A DNA stretch of 64,000 nucleotides from positions 372,001-436,000 of the forward strand of contig OY782877.1 in assembly GCA_963678445.1 (NCBI GenBank), given 5' to 3'. The notes under the pieces are model-generated. The model was not told the DNA's origin and did not search any database. It saw only the letters and a list, made by a program, of their open reading frames with translations. Within the stretch, counting starts at the first letter, position 1. Every line of letters starts with the position of its first letter. Shown here one piece after another: positions 1 through 8,911 of the stretch. This DNA comes from G963678445 sp963678445. Lineage in GTDB: Bacteria; Hydrogenedentota; Hydrogenedentia; Hydrogenedentales; G963678445. The position numbers were made by a program, and so were the translations under genes.

Positions 1-862
1 TTTTGCTCTGTCTTCGGTACTGTAACGCGCACTATACTTACGTTTGTAGTCGTTTTGGATTCGTATTCTTTCCCCATTGCCCTTCCACATCCTTTTATCG
101 TTGTTGCGCCTACCTACCTTTGGATACTTCCCACCTGCACCTAAATGCAAGCCAAAGGCAATCGAAGACGTGGATTCCCGCTACTTCCTGAATTCCGAGC
201 GCTAACAGCCTTTTACGCCCAGCGAAGCCCTAGTTTTTTGTCGTAATGCCTGCTCTTGAAACCCTGATTATCATCCTAACGGTCATAACCGGCAATGACA
301 CTAGCTTTTCATACGATGAGACAACAGGATTACACTGCTGTACTCACTTCAAGGACAGTGTAAGTCAAAACAGCGCAAATGTCAAGAGTTATCTGCTTCT
401 TTTCAGGGAATGAGCGGTATTGTTTGTTTAGGAATGAGTTTCCTCAGCACACAGGCGCAGCGATAATAGGGGCACCTCTCCTCTCACAGACCGCGAGACA
501 CATGGCGGAGATTAGGAAACGCATTAACGCCAGAAGTTTGCATAAAAACTAAATTTGGGCTGTAGTCAGGGAGGATAAGCGCCATATGATCTCGGGCTAG
601 CTGCCTGTAAGCCTTGGAGGCGCATGTAGGAAACAAGGGGGGGGAAGATAGCTCTGCTTTATCAATCATTTGATGCAGACTCAAAGGCATTTCCCGAAAA
701 ATGACGCAGCGGACTGTTCGTTGATAATCAGCGAGCGCCATACAATACGCTCTCGTGGCATACAGCATGACGCTCGCTGGTCACAACAGGTCAGTGTCTG
801 TTCGAAGCTGTAGGCATCTTACAGACCCTCATCTATTGTTTGACTACCCGTGGATAGTGATT
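1..862. other. Non-coding stretch at the window start
   Basis: I see no convincing gene here. The open frames are short, start on TTG or ATG without a Shine-Dalgarno sequence, and give low-complexity peptides. The only recognisable element is a decayed copy of the interspersed repeat near 535-600, read on the minus strand. The stretch may be the 3' flank of a gene outside the window. Confidence 0.6.
535..600 (-). repeat. Interspersed hairpin repeat, copy 1 (decayed)
   Basis: On the minus strand this keeps the middle of the family consensus: the CCCTGACCACAGC-like block (here CCCTGACTACAGC), then an A/T-rich tract and TTTTTATG. The outer hairpin is lost. It is recognisable only by comparison with the better copies at 4099, 31367, 35459 and 35560. 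Confidence 0.6.
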
Positions 863-1303
863 TTATTTGGCAGCGCGTTTCTTCTTGGCCAACTGCAACA
901 GCGCGGTCGGTGTGGGACCGTAAGGGCTGGTATCAAACTCAAGACTCTTCTCGACGATTTCGGTGACCTCGTCTTGTTCAAGACCAGCCGCTTTGGCTTC
1001 GGCAACTACCTCATGCATACGGCTGATGATGCGCTTGCGACATTCTTCGCGGCACTTTCCCTCGATGCCTTTGTTCACAAAGACGCCCATACCACGACGG
1101 GTGTAAAGCAATCCCATTACTTCAAGGTCGCGGTAGGCCTTAGCGACCGTGTTGGGGTTGACTTCGAGGCGCTCGGACAGTTCCCGCACGGAAGGAAGCT
1201 GGTCGGTTGGTTTCAAGCGGCCTGACGAGATAGCAAATTGAACATGGTTTTCAATCTGTACATACACGGCAACGCTGCTGTGAATATCAATGTTGGACAA
1301 CAT
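863..1303 (-). CDS. GntR-family (YtrA-type) transcriptional regulator
   Basis: A 146-residue one-domain-plus-tail regulator. The N-terminal winged helix-turn-helix (about residues 10-78) shows the GntR pattern LPSVRELSERLEVNPNTVAKA followed by LEVMGLLYTRRGMGVFV, with the VYVQI opening typical of the YtrA subfamily. A short alpha-helical C-terminus replaces a large ligand domain. The start is the ATG at 1303, with AAGGAG nine bases upstream. A longer in-frame start at 1462 would add 53 residues with no resemblance to the family. YtrA-type regulators usually control an adjacent ABC transporter, but none is present here; the divergent neighbour is the PHP lipoprotein. A palindrome over its own promoter suggests autoregulation. 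Confidence 0.88.
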   Translation of the reverse strand: MLSNIDIHSSVAVYVQIENHVQFAISSGRLKPTDQLPSVRELSERLEVNPNTVAKAYRDLEVMGLLYTRRGMGVFVNKGIEGKCREECRKRIISRMHEVVAEAKAAGLEQDEVTEIVEKSLEFDTSPYGPTPTALLQLAKKKRAAK

Positions 1304-1470
1304 TAGAATCATCTCCTTACTCGATTTGTGTCTTGACCTGGGCATAATTGATACTCTACCTTTTTTGGGTCCAGGGGACTCTTTGCGATATACTCGCAAC
1401 GGGTGTTGGACCGTTGACCCCACTTTAATACGATGTATGACACCTGCTAAGCTGACCCACATCTTCTAGT

Positions 1471-1507
1471 AAGTGTACACTTTAGTAAACGTAAATAGCA
1501 AGTGCAA
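1471..1507 (-). promoter_or_regulatory. Promoter of the GntR gene with overlapping palindromic operator
   Basis: On the minus strand TTGCAC (1502-1507) is 17 bases from TAAAGT (1479-1484), a plausible sigma-70 promoter. The perfect 12-bp palindrome AAGTGTACACTT (1471-1482) covers the -10 box and the likely start site. Its GTGTACAC core has the GT...AC symmetry common in GntR operators. The site also sits in front of the divergent PHP lipoprotein gene, so both could be controlled. Function is inferred. Confidence 0.55.
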
Positions 1508-1625
1508 CTAATAAGGAAACTCACCTTCTTGTATGGGGGGGATCGATACCTCTTCTGGCGGGGGGACATAATTGAAACGGAAAGCTTTTTTTACTTACCT
1601 TAAATCTGGGTAGGAGGCAGACCTG

Positions 1626-3377
1626 ATGTATATACGATTTTTTTCATTTTTTGCAATTTTAATCCTTGTGTTGGCGGGTTGCGCAGGCACAAGTACGAAT
1701 AAAGAATTAGGAACTCTCCAGGCTAAGGAGGAGGAAACGAACGATTTGCCGACGGATGGCCCCCAAGGCGCTGTGGAGGTTGATGTAACGAATATTTTAG
1801 GTGTACAGCTTCCTGCCCGAGTGGAATTCGTCTTGAAAGAAGGAAAAGGGAAACGCACTGTAGAATTCCATGAGGGCCGTGGCGAGGTTATGCTGCCTGT
1901 AGGCGCATATCAAGCCTATGTCTATATCTATGAAGACGGGATATCGATAATGGTGGAAACGGTATCCATTGAAGTCACCGAACAAAAAACGGCATTCGTG
2001 CTGGTAAACCTGATGGAAGGCACAAGCGGCTCGTTACGAACTCTTGATTTTGATTTTGATGGTGATCTCGCAATCGATCGTGTCGAGCTGGCGCAAGGTA
2101 CGGACGCAAAGGATCCCGCTGATGTGCCTGGAGCAACACCTGTACCCTTTGCCTCGCCGGTGCTGTCTCAAGAAAATGGCTGGTATCGCGGCGACTTATA
2201 TGCACGTTCATCGTACGGCGATGGAAAAGAATCCGTGGCGGATCTGGTTCGCCGAGCGGAAAAAGAAGGATTGGATTTTCTGGCCATTGCCGATCTTAAT
2301 ACGATTAAATCCGTAGAAGATCCTGCCTTTCACTCCAAAAAACTGGTGCTAATCCCGTCTATGTTGTGGGGAAACCAGGAACGAGGGCTAGCGTTGATCT
2401 ATGGTCCGCGTACAATACCGGGAGCACCGGGCGTGGTGGCTTCGGCACAGGAAGAGTGCCTGCGCGTACAGGCACAGGGGGGCGTTTTCGCAATTGCCCA
2501 CCCCTGTTTGCAAACAACGCCATGGTTGTGGGGCATTGGCTATGTAAATGCCATACAGGTGTGGTACCGCGACTGGCGTCAGTTACCTCCCCTGCGTTTG
2601 GCGCAGCTAGACGAAAATCTGAAGACACGTGAAAAAGGAAAACTCGTTCAATCCATTGCGGCTGCGGCAGCATGCGCGGAACTGGAACCGGTTTCCGCCA
2701 ACACACAAGCATCGATGTATTGGGATTTTGAATTGGTACGCGGACTACGCGCTTGTGCGTTGGCTGGCAGTGGTTCGGGTAGCCCCAAGGTGCCACTGGG
2801 AAAACCGCTGACCTATGTGTGGGCAAAAGAAAAATCCCTGACCGCGATTTTGGAAGGCATCCGTCTTGGACGCACGTATCTTTCGAGCGGAGAGGACGGT
2901 CCCCAGTTGTCATTCACAGCCGATGTACTGGGAGATGGGACGATTGATGTAAGTATGGGGGGTATCGCCCCCCTACACGTCGACATAGTGTTTGAAATCG
3001 GCGTACGCAATGCAAAAGGCAAAAAACTGGAACTTCTCCTGGACGGTCGGCCGGTCTTAACCAAGGTGATCGAGAGCGATACCTTCGTACAACGCATCCC
3101 CCAACACCCCAAAACTTATGGGGCCTATCGTGCACGTGTTATCAGCGCGGCGCCTCCCGAAAGTCCCGGCTTTGGCTACCTCGAAATGCACGCTTTATCC
3201 AGCCCGATCTATGTACAGGATATCACACAAGAACTGCTGTGGCGACGCAACCCGAATCTGGATGTAAGCAAGACCTGGGTTCGGGTGAAATCAGCGCCGG
3301 GTCCGGAAGAAGTGTATCTACCTGAATCGTCACCGCAAACCATCGGGGGACGCCCTATCTCCAATGTAACGCCGTAA
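1626..3377 (+). CDS. Lipoprotein with PHP-type metallohydrolase domain (CehA/McbA-like)
   Basis: A 583-residue protein beginning with a lipoprotein signal peptide ending in LAGC, so it is probably anchored to a membrane facing the periplasm. After an N-terminal beta-rich region (about 45-150), a PHP-like domain (about 185-400) shows WYRGDLYARSSYGDG, then EGLDFLAIADLN, VLIPSMLWG, and GGVFAIAHP. These match the order of metal-binding motifs in CehA/McbA-type phosphoesterases, although the first HxHx motif reads GDLYARS, so metal ligands may be reduced. The C-terminal part (about 430-560) is beta-rich. Start choice is supported by TAGGAGG upstream. Substrate unknown; it stands alone between the GntR regulator and the cold-shock gene. 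Confidence 0.7.
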   Translation: MYIRFFSFFAILILVLAGCAGTSTNKELGTLQAKEEETNDLPTDGPQGAVEVDVTNILGVQLPARVEFVLKEGKGKRTVEFHEGRGEVMLPVGAYQAYVYIYEDGISIMVETVSIEVTEQKTAFVLVNLMEGTSGSLRTLDFDFDGDLAIDRVELAQGTDAKDPADVPGATPVPFASPVLSQENGWYRGDLYARSSYGDGKESVADLVRRAEKEGLDFLAIADLNTIKSVEDPAFHSKKLVLIPSMLWGNQERGLALIYGPRTIPGAPGVVASAQEECLRVQAQGGVFAIAHPCLQTTPWLWGIGYVNAIQVWYRDWRQLPPLRLAQLDENLKTREKGKLVQSIAAAAACAELEPVSANTQASMYWDFELVRGLRACALAGSGSGSPKVPLGKPLTYVWAKEKSLTAILEGIRLGRTYLSSGEDGPQLSFTADVLGDGTIDVSMGGIAPLHVDIVFEIGVRNAKGKKLELLLDGRPVLTKVIESDTFVQRIPQHPKTYGAYRARVISAAPPESPGFGYLEMHALSSPIYVQDITQELLWRRNPNLDVSKTWVRVKSAPGPEEVYLPESSPQTIGGRPISNVTP

Positions 3378-3542
3378 TGCCCCTCTACCTAGCGGATTTA
3401 TCTAGCTACTTTTTAAAAAAATAATGTATTAGTTTTTGGTTAAGCATATTGAAATCCGTGAAAAAATTGTTATCTTTGATTTAAATTCGGCATCTATTGT
3501 ACTTTTATCAGTCTCTTTGAATTAATCACTATATACCGAATA

Positions 3543-3571
3543 TTGACAGATAGCCTTTTAGGGTATATGCT
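3543..3571 (+). promoter_or_regulatory. Sigma-70 promoter of the cold-shock gene
   Basis: TTGACA (3543-3548), a 17-base spacer and TATGCT (3566-3571) lie upstream of the csp gene. The predicted transcript has an approximately 90-base 5' leader, as is common for cold-shock genes whose leaders respond to temperature. The surrounding 3378-3540 stretch is A/T-rich and carries no gene. Confidence 0.65.
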
Positions 3572-3665
3572 AGAGATTAGGTTTTGTAGTTGAATTGCGG
3601 TAGCGTGGTATTACCATCAATAAGTATTGCGGTAAACCACAAAAGTTGAAGGAGACTGGGGGAAT

Positions 3666-3905
3666 ATGTCTGAGAGTAACCTTTCTCAACGTAATGTCGG
3701 CAAAGTGAAATGGTTCAACGATCAGAAGGGGTACGGCTTTATTGCCCGTGAGGATGCGAGCGATGTATTTGTGCATCATACGGCGATTCAGATGGAAGGC
3801 TTTCGCACATTACGTGAAGGAGAGCCCGTATCCTATGAATTGCTCAATGGGGCAAAGGGGCCGCAAGCGGTAAATGTACTCCGGGATGATTCACCCCCCA
3901 ATTAG
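3666..3905 (+). CDS. Cold-shock domain protein (CspA family)
   Basis: A 79-residue single cold-shock domain. It shows GKVKWFNDQKGYGFI with the RNP1 motif KGYGFI and the RNP2 motif DVFVHHTAI, both used for single-stranded nucleic acid binding. Members act as RNA chaperones or single-strand binders in the cytoplasm. The start ATG is preceded by GAAGGAG at suitable distance. Length is slightly above the usual 66-70 residues because of short N- and C-terminal tails. The stop codon lies inside a C5-AATTA-G5 hairpin that may end the transcript. Confidence 0.93.
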   Translation: MSESNLSQRNVGKVKWFNDQKGYGFIAREDASDVFVHHTAIQMEGFRTLREGEPVSYELLNGAKGPQAVNVLRDDSPPN

Positions 3906-4098
3906 GGGGATGAAACCATCGGTCGGAAAACGCGCCCGTGTGCGCTTACTCCGATCATTGCCGCGAGGCAAAACGCTTGGTGTACAAACATTTGGCGAGG
4001 TAAGGGGGCTACTTGCCAGCTAAGTGTCAAACAATGAAGTAAAAAGTAGTATGTGCTAGCTTTTTTAAAAAGGCTTATAAAAGCTGAAATAATGTACC

Positions 4099-4202
4099 AA
4101 AGTGGTCCAGCGACCACAAACGTCAGGTATGGGCCTTACCATCCCTGACCACAGCAAAAATTTGGTTTTTTTATGACAGCTTTTCAGATTTAAGTCACTA
4201 AA
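4099..4202 (+). repeat. Interspersed hairpin repeat, copy 2
   Basis: A near-consensus copy. It starts AAGTGGTCCAGCGACCAC (hairpin GTGGTC-CAGC-GACCAC), has a second hairpin around GGGCCTTACCAT, the block CCCTGACCACAGCAAAA, a T-run, then ATGACAGCTTTTCAG and the tail AAGTCACTAA. Confidence 0.85.
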
Positions 4203-4258
4203 AAGCCATGCACCGCGCTACGCAAAGGACTTCGTTGTTAACTGGGTGTTTTACTTCC

Positions 4259-4289
4259 GGGGGCGATTTGTTTTCAGCGAATCGCCCCC
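4259..4289. terminator. Inverted repeat between convergent genes, probable terminator
   Basis: A perfect 10-bp stem GGGGGCGATT / AATCGCCCCC with an 11-base loop lies 12 bases beyond the stop codon of the minus-strand gene. Neither side has a long T-run (TTATTTCC follows on the plus strand), so it may be a weak bidirectional terminator. Confidence 0.55.
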
Positions 4290-4301
4290 GTTATTTCCTA
4301 T

Positions 4302-5624
4302 TCAGACCGGCGAAAGTAGTTCCGGATTATCTACCCACATGACGAAGTAAGGGGTATCCGCATCACGCCGTTGCAATGCCAGCAAAAACGGTTTATCAAA
4401 AACAAAATGCCTAACTGGATGCTTATCAAACGAAAGAGTTTCCGAGCGAAGCCTAGCACCTGAACTATCCAGCGTAAATGATACTACCTGACGTGCTTGA
4501 CTGATATATCCCCCACAATCAACTGGGTTAAGCAATGCTTTCTCTTTCCCTTCCAGTTCTTTGAAATGATGATTCAGCTTCCAATTCATTTCAGGGACCA
4601 GTAATATATCCAGGAGAAAGAAGTGTTTATCCCATGGATAAACACTGGTAACACTCGCTATTTTGCTCTGAATATAGTCCCATGTTGCCTGAAGCGTATC
4701 GCCGCGAGGCACTCTCGCCAGAAGGAGTTGGATATCGCTACCCAATGAGATATCCAAGAGATATTCCTCAGGACGTGCCCCCACATCATCGACATAAAGC
4801 ACCTGTACTTGCTCACGCAAATCTGAGTATTTACCCCTATCCGCCTGACGCAGACCAAACGCGCCCACCTGTTTACTTTGTCCGTTTCCGCCTTCAAAAA
4901 GCATGCCTGCCTTCTCCCGTTTATACGGCAAGCGAAACGGTACATGCGCACGCAAAAAAGCATAGGCAAGCAAGGTTGCATCCGCAGGAAGGGCATCAGA
5001 ATCAGCAAGAAAAAAAGTAAACTCGGGAAAACGCGTCGTGGTTTCCTGTTTGATACGATTCAAAAAATCTTCCGACGCACATCCGGCAACGGCATAGTGC
5101 TCGGGTGGAAGAACCTCAGACGTTAACTGCGCCTTGTTCAAACGGTCAGCTATCGTTTGCGATGCAGCAAGCCGAACCGGCGCCCCTTCCAGCTTGTCAC
5201 GCCGTAAAGCATCCCACGTCGCCTGAAACGAAGCATACCAAAGGATATTTTTCTCCGCTTGTAACGGCGTATCAAACGTCGGCACCACACGGGTATGCTT
5301 CACGTCCGAAGAATTCCCTTGAAAGGCCAACGCTGGGGCTCCCGCAGGCCAAGGAAGGGATACCGGCAAAAACGTAAAGGCCACGTAAGAAAAAGCTATT
5401 AGAAAAACGCACAGGCTTAAATACCGCAGACTTCGCATCAAACGGCCTGATGCGGGCTTTCGAAACAAAATCGGCATAACCGTCAAGCAAACGGTCACTA
5501 TCATCAACCACACGCCTACAGCCGGTTCATAAGAAATAAAAAAACTGCTCAGAAAATACAATAGCGCCAATATTACCAACCACACTAAAATCAACAATAT
5601 CGATAACCACCGTCTAATACGCAT
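4302..5624 (-). CDS. Membrane-anchored protein, tandem paralogue B (unknown function)
   Basis: A 440-residue protein with about three N-terminal membrane segments (residues ~8-30, 36-55, 70-92) and a large soluble C-terminal domain. The next gene upstream encodes a close paralogue sharing long identical blocks such as RRDKLEGAPVRLAASQTIA, LNPVDCGGY and the C-terminus RRDADTPYFVMWVDNPELLS. Start chosen at MRIRRW (5624) because it aligns with the paralogue start and has AAAGGAA upstream; the longer frame runs into a repeat. The ending FDKPFLLALQRRD...PYFVMWVDNP resembles the distal hinge of serpins (F-x-ad-x-PF...FmG...NP), and I recall similar uncharacterised proteins in planctomycetes. A serpin relation is only a suggestion. 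Confidence 0.75.
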   Translation of the reverse strand: MRIRRWLSILLILVWLVILALLYFLSSFFISYEPAVGVWLMIVTVCLTVMPILFRKPASGRLMRSLRYLSLCVFLIAFSYVAFTFLPVSLPWPAGAPALAFQGNSSDVKHTRVVPTFDTPLQAEKNILWYASFQATWDALRRDKLEGAPVRLAASQTIADRLNKAQLTSEVLPPEHYAVAGCASEDFLNRIKQETTTRFPEFTFFLADSDALPADATLLAYAFLRAHVPFRLPYKREKAGMLFEGGNGQSKQVGAFGLRQADRGKYSDLREQVQVLYVDDVGARPEEYLLDISLGSDIQLLLARVPRGDTLQATWDYIQSKIASVTSVYPWDKHFFLLDILLVPEMNWKLNHHFKELEGKEKALLNPVDCGGYISQARQVVSFTLDSSGARLRSETLSFDKHPVRHFVFDKPFLLALQRRDADTPYFVMWVDNPELLSPV

Positions 5625-5648
5625 GCGATTTCCTTTCGTGAGTGGCAT

Positions 5649-5757
5649 TCCAAAAGCTATACAAAAACGAAACTTTGCTGTGGTCAGGGAGGGCAAGGAC
5701 CATATATACTGCCGGTGGCGCTGGCCACTTGCCGGTGCGTTGGCGTTGGACCACCTT
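5649..5757 (-). repeat. Interspersed hairpin repeat, copy 3
   Basis: Minus-strand copy between the two paralogues, with the CCCTGACCACAGCAAAG block and two versions of the outer GTGGTCC/GGCCAGCGCCACC hairpin side by side. Its variant AGCTATACAAAAACGAAAC is shared only with copy 4, so the repeat was probably duplicated together with the gene. Confidence 0.75.
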
Positions 5758-5763
5758 GGGTTT

Positions 5764-7122
5764 TCAAACCGGCGAAAGTAGTTCAGGATTATCTACCCAC
5801 ATGACGAAGTAAGGGGTATCCGCATCACGCCGCTGCAATGCCAGCAAAAACGGTTTATCAAAAACAAAACGACGACCTGAACACCTAAGAATAATACGAG
5901 CCTCCGAGGTGAGGCGGGCACCTGAACGATCCAAGGTAAACGAAATCACTTGTCTCGCTTCCCCCAAGTATCCCCCACAATCAACTGGGTTAAGCAAAAC
6001 TTTATCCCCCCCCTCCAACTCCGTAAAATGGTGGTCGATTTCCCAATTCATTTCAGGAATGAGCATTACATCACTGGGACCAAATTCGGGCTCCGCGGGA
6101 TAAGAGGGAAACTCCGCTGTTTCGCTTGGAATATAGTCAGCATCTTGTTGTTGCGCCGCCTTTTCCATTTCTCCTCGAAGATAGTCCAGTGTTGCTTGAA
6201 GCGTATCGCCACGAGGCACTCTCGCCAAAAGAAGCCGGGTATCGGTACCCAGTGAGATATCCAGGGCATACTCCTCAGGACGTGGCCTCGTATCATCGGT
6301 ATAAAGCACCTGTATTTGTTCACGCAAATCGTAGCATTCAAACCTATCTTTCTCTCGTATACCAAACGCACCCACCTGTTTACTTTGCCCGTTATCACCT
6401 TCAAACAGCATGCCAGCGTTCTCGCGTTTATACGGCAAGCAGAACGAAACATACGCACACAAAAAAGCATAGGCAAGCAAATTTGCATCTTCAGGAAGAT
6501 TTTCAAAATCAGTAAGCGAAAACGGGACGTCCGGAAAACGCGTTTTGGTCTCTTGCTTGATACGAGCCAAAAAATCTTCCGACACACATCCGGCAACAGC
6601 ATAATGGTCTTGGGGGAGGACTTCGGGTTTTAACTGGGCCTTGTTCAGACGGTCGGCTATCGTTTGCGATGCAGCAAGCCGAACCGGCGCACCTTCTAGC
6701 TTGTCGCGTCGCAAAGCATCCCACGCCGCCTGAAACGAGGCACACCAAACGGCATTTTTATCGGCTTCTAACGGCGTATCAAGCGTTGGCACCACACAGG
6801 TATGCTTTGCCTCCGAAGAACTTCCTTTAAAGGCCAATGCAGGTGTGGATTTCGGCAAAGGAAGCGATACAGGTAACAAGGTAAGGATCACGTAAACAAT
6901 AGCCATAAGAAAAACAGATACGACCAAGTAGCGCAAATTTCGCGGCGGAGGGCCTGTTTCGGACTTTCTGAACAGACTCGGCATCAGCGCAAAACAAACG
7001 GTAATTACCGCAAGCCCCACACTTACAGCGGGCTGATAAAGAAGAAAAAACAGGCTCGATAACGCCAATAGCAACAATAGAACAAAGGCCAAAAAGCGCA
7101 GTAATAACCGTCCAATACGCAT
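5764..7122 (-). CDS. Membrane-anchored protein, tandem paralogue A (unknown function)
   Basis: A 452-residue paralogue of the following gene with the same plan: about three membrane segments in the first 90 residues, then a soluble domain probably outside the cytoplasm. It contains conserved blocks WCASFQAAWDALRRDKLEG, AVAGCVSEDFL, MLFEGDNGQSKQVGAFG, RVPRGDTLQAT, VMLIPEMNWEIDHHF and the same C-terminus. Relative to its paralogue it carries a short extra segment near residues 315-335 (AAQQQDADYIPSET). The ATG at 7122 has AGGGAA upstream. The WCASFQ...WD block plus the FDKPF...NPELL ending could be a serpin-type fold, but I see no clear reactive-centre loop; function unknown. Confidence 0.75.
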   Translation of the reverse strand: MRIGRLLLRFLAFVLLLLLALSSLFFLLYQPAVSVGLAVITVCFALMPSLFRKSETGPPPRNLRYLVVSVFLMAIVYVILTLLPVSLPLPKSTPALAFKGSSSEAKHTCVVPTLDTPLEADKNAVWCASFQAAWDALRRDKLEGAPVRLAASQTIADRLNKAQLKPEVLPQDHYAVAGCVSEDFLARIKQETKTRFPDVPFSLTDFENLPEDANLLAYAFLCAYVSFCLPYKRENAGMLFEGDNGQSKQVGAFGIREKDRFECYDLREQIQVLYTDDTRPRPEEYALDISLGTDTRLLLARVPRGDTLQATLDYLRGEMEKAAQQQDADYIPSETAEFPSYPAEPEFGPSDVMLIPEMNWEIDHHFTELEGGDKVLLNPVDCGGYLGEARQVISFTLDRSGARLTSEARIILRCSGRRFVFDKPFLLALQRRDADTPYFVMWVDNPELLSPV

Positions 7123-7144
7123 GTAATTCCCTTCAGTAACTGGT

Positions 7145-7223
7145 AGCTATACAAAAGCAAAACTTTGCTGTGGTCAGGAATGGCAAGGAGCATTATCTCT
7201 TGCTTGTGGTCGCTGGAGCGCTA
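7145..7223 (-). repeat. Interspersed hairpin repeat, copy 4
   Basis: Minus-strand copy that begins exactly at the TAG stop codon of the metallophosphoesterase gene (TAG-CGCTCCAGCGACCACAAG) and ends shortly before the start of paralogue A. It shares the variant tail with copy 3. Confidence 0.75.
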
Positions 7224-8135
7224 TCCACGCCAGATAAAATCACGTTCGTAGTAGGAACGGGGCCCTTTTTCACAACCGTTCAGGGGATGCAGGTTAAGGC
7301 GCATGCCGTTTTCCCGCAGGTTGGCTTCCACAAAACCCCGGCGTTGACGCATACGGAAGAGCCAGGCGGTTGCAGGCAGGTTCACGCAGTGGATGCCTTC
7401 CCAACACCAGTGCCGCCAGGCATGGCTGTGTCCGAATATGTAGGCCTTGACTTGCTTCCGGTCTTTGATTACATCAAAAAAGGCTTTCGTATCCCGAAGA
7501 CCGTTCGATTTGGCTTTGCGGGCAGGATAATGGTGTGCCAGGAGCACGGCGGGTTTTTCGGGACGTTCGTCCAGGGCTTGCGCCAACCATTGCAGTTGCG
7601 CTTCACCAAATTCACCCGGCGTCTCGTTGGTTGTCTGCAGGGAATCGAGCAGAATCCAGTTGGCATACGGCGTCTCAATCACAGAAACCTGCTTGCCCGC
7701 ATCTTCTAAGCTGCCAACACCCACGGCATCGGGAAAGGCTTCCCAGAAGTTTTCGCGATGATCATGATTGCCCAGCGCCATATGTACGGGGACGCCTGCT
7801 TCTGAGAACGGACGTAATTCTTCTGCCAGCGTTTGGTAATCTTCTTTTCTTCCTTTGATGTATACGCAGTCGCCCGCAATGATAACCCCGGCGGGAAGCT
7901 GTCGCCAATGCAGTATACGCGAACGTGCACGTGCCAGATTCTCTGCAGGTTTTATCCCATGATTCTTCTTGTTTCGGTCTGCGTGCACATGGGTATCCGC
8001 CATCAACACCCACCGGTTTGGATCGGCCTTCGGCGTGTTCGCCCAAAGCGTGCCCGGCAGGCATAGAACACCCCCGGTGGCTAAAACGTTCTTCAAGAAA
8101 TTACGGCGGGATACGGGGGGAACATGAACAGGCAT
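7221..8135 (-). CDS. Tat-exported metallophosphoesterase
   Basis: A 304-residue calcineurin-like phosphoesterase. The N-terminus has a twin-arginine signal (SRRNFLKNVLATGGVL) ending near LWANT, so the folded enzyme is probably exported. The five metal-binding motifs follow in order: ADTHVHAD, GDCVY, GNHDHRE, LAHHYP and GHSHAW. Family members hydrolyse phosphomonoesters, diesters or nucleotides with a dimetal centre; the substrate cannot be read. The ATG at 8135 follows GGGAGAG. It is the last of four closely spaced minus-strand genes starting with aroB. Confidence 0.88.
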   Translation of the reverse strand: MPVHVPPVSRRNFLKNVLATGGVLCLPGTLWANTPKADPNRWVLMADTHVHADRNKKNHGIKPAENLARARSRILHWRQLPAGVIIAGDCVYIKGRKEDYQTLAEELRPFSEAGVPVHMALGNHDHRENFWEAFPDAVGVGSLEDAGKQVSVIETPYANWILLDSLQTTNETPGEFGEAQLQWLAQALDERPEKPAVLLAHHYPARKAKSNGLRDTKAFFDVIKDRKQVKAYIFGHSHAWRHWCWEGIHCVNLPATAWLFRMRQRRGFVEANLRENGMRLNLHPLNGCEKGPRSYYERDFIWRG

Positions 8136-8167
8136 AATAACTCTCCCTTAATGCTTGTTGCGCATAT

Positions 8168-8830
8168 TCAAAGCGACTCTTCGTGCGTCTCTGTATCGGT
8201 GGTCGTATCCACCGGCGCCTCATTCGCCGGTGGTGCTTCCAACGGAAAGGAAAACTCTAACTGTTGGCGACGTATCAAACCGTATCGTTTCAAAAGATGC
8301 ATCGTCTGCAGTGTCTGCGAGGGCGCATAGTGGCCGTGCGCACTGATACGGGCCAGGATGTCTTGCAGGATAGTCGAGAACTCCAGTACATGACCAATAC
8401 CAAAGGCGCGCAGGAGTTCTATAGAGCGTTGTCGTGGGGCATGGGAATGTGGCAACTCGGACACGACCAAGATCGTAGTAAATGCCGCACTGTTAAAGAT
8501 CGAATGTGCCAGATCGTGCACCTCCTCGCCCGCGACATGTCCCAAGACCGGGCTGGTCTCTACTGTGGAGGGATAAAAACGGTCGGTATGCCAGGCGCGC
8601 ACCTCGACCACGGCACGGGGAATGTGTGCTATTTGATCGGGACGCGGCACAAAATCTACCTCGCCCCCAACTTCCCCGTGGGGATGCTCAACAAAAAGAA
8701 GGGAACCAAAATCTGAAATTTGCGGTATACGTTCATGTTGCCAGTGGGTCAATACATGAAAGCGGTTCAGTTCAAAAAACTCCCGCACTATCTGCATGTT
8801 CAGATCGCCCACAGAACGAATTCCTTGCAT
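8168..8830 (-). CDS. Conserved-looking hypothetical protein
   Basis: A 220-residue soluble protein that I do not recognise. The N-terminal two-thirds holds alternating hydrophobic strands (GSLLFVEHP, HIPRAVVEVRAWH, TILVVSEL) and an IVREFFELNRFHVLTHW segment; the C-terminus is a low-complexity Glu/Asp/Thr-rich tail. The RAVVEVRAW strand could be an E-x-R/K half of a nuclease-like fold, but no full catalytic set is visible. No Shine-Dalgarno sequence precedes the ATG at 8830; an internal ATG at 8797 is possible. Placement in the aroB-TPR-phosphoesterase cluster with short gaps (81 and 32 bases) supports a real gene. Confidence 0.6.
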   Translation of the reverse strand: MQGIRSVGDLNMQIVREFFELNRFHVLTHWQHERIPQISDFGSLLFVEHPHGEVGGEVDFVPRPDQIAHIPRAVVEVRAWHTDRFYPSTVETSPVLGHVAGEEVHDLAHSIFNSAAFTTILVVSELPHSHAPRQRSIELLRAFGIGHVLEFSTILQDILARISAHGHYAPSQTLQTMHLLKRYGLIRRQQLEFSFPLEAPPANEAPVDTTTDTETHEESL

Positions 8831-8911
8831 AGGGTTATTTCAACAAAAACGAACCTTCCCAACGCATAAATAAGCGAAAAACACCTCATGGATATAATCC
8901 CGAAGCGGGTC

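Larger units (their letters stand above)
3906..4301. other. Convergent intergenic region with repeat and hairpin
   Basis: No gene is seen. The stretch holds one well-preserved interspersed repeat (4099-4202) and a strong inverted repeat at 4259-4289 near the end of the minus-strand gene. It separates the plus-strand csp gene from the minus-strand paralogue pair. Confidence 0.6.

Noticed and set aside
484..768. 94-residue minus-strand frame
   Set aside because: It runs through a decayed repeat copy and has no coding features.
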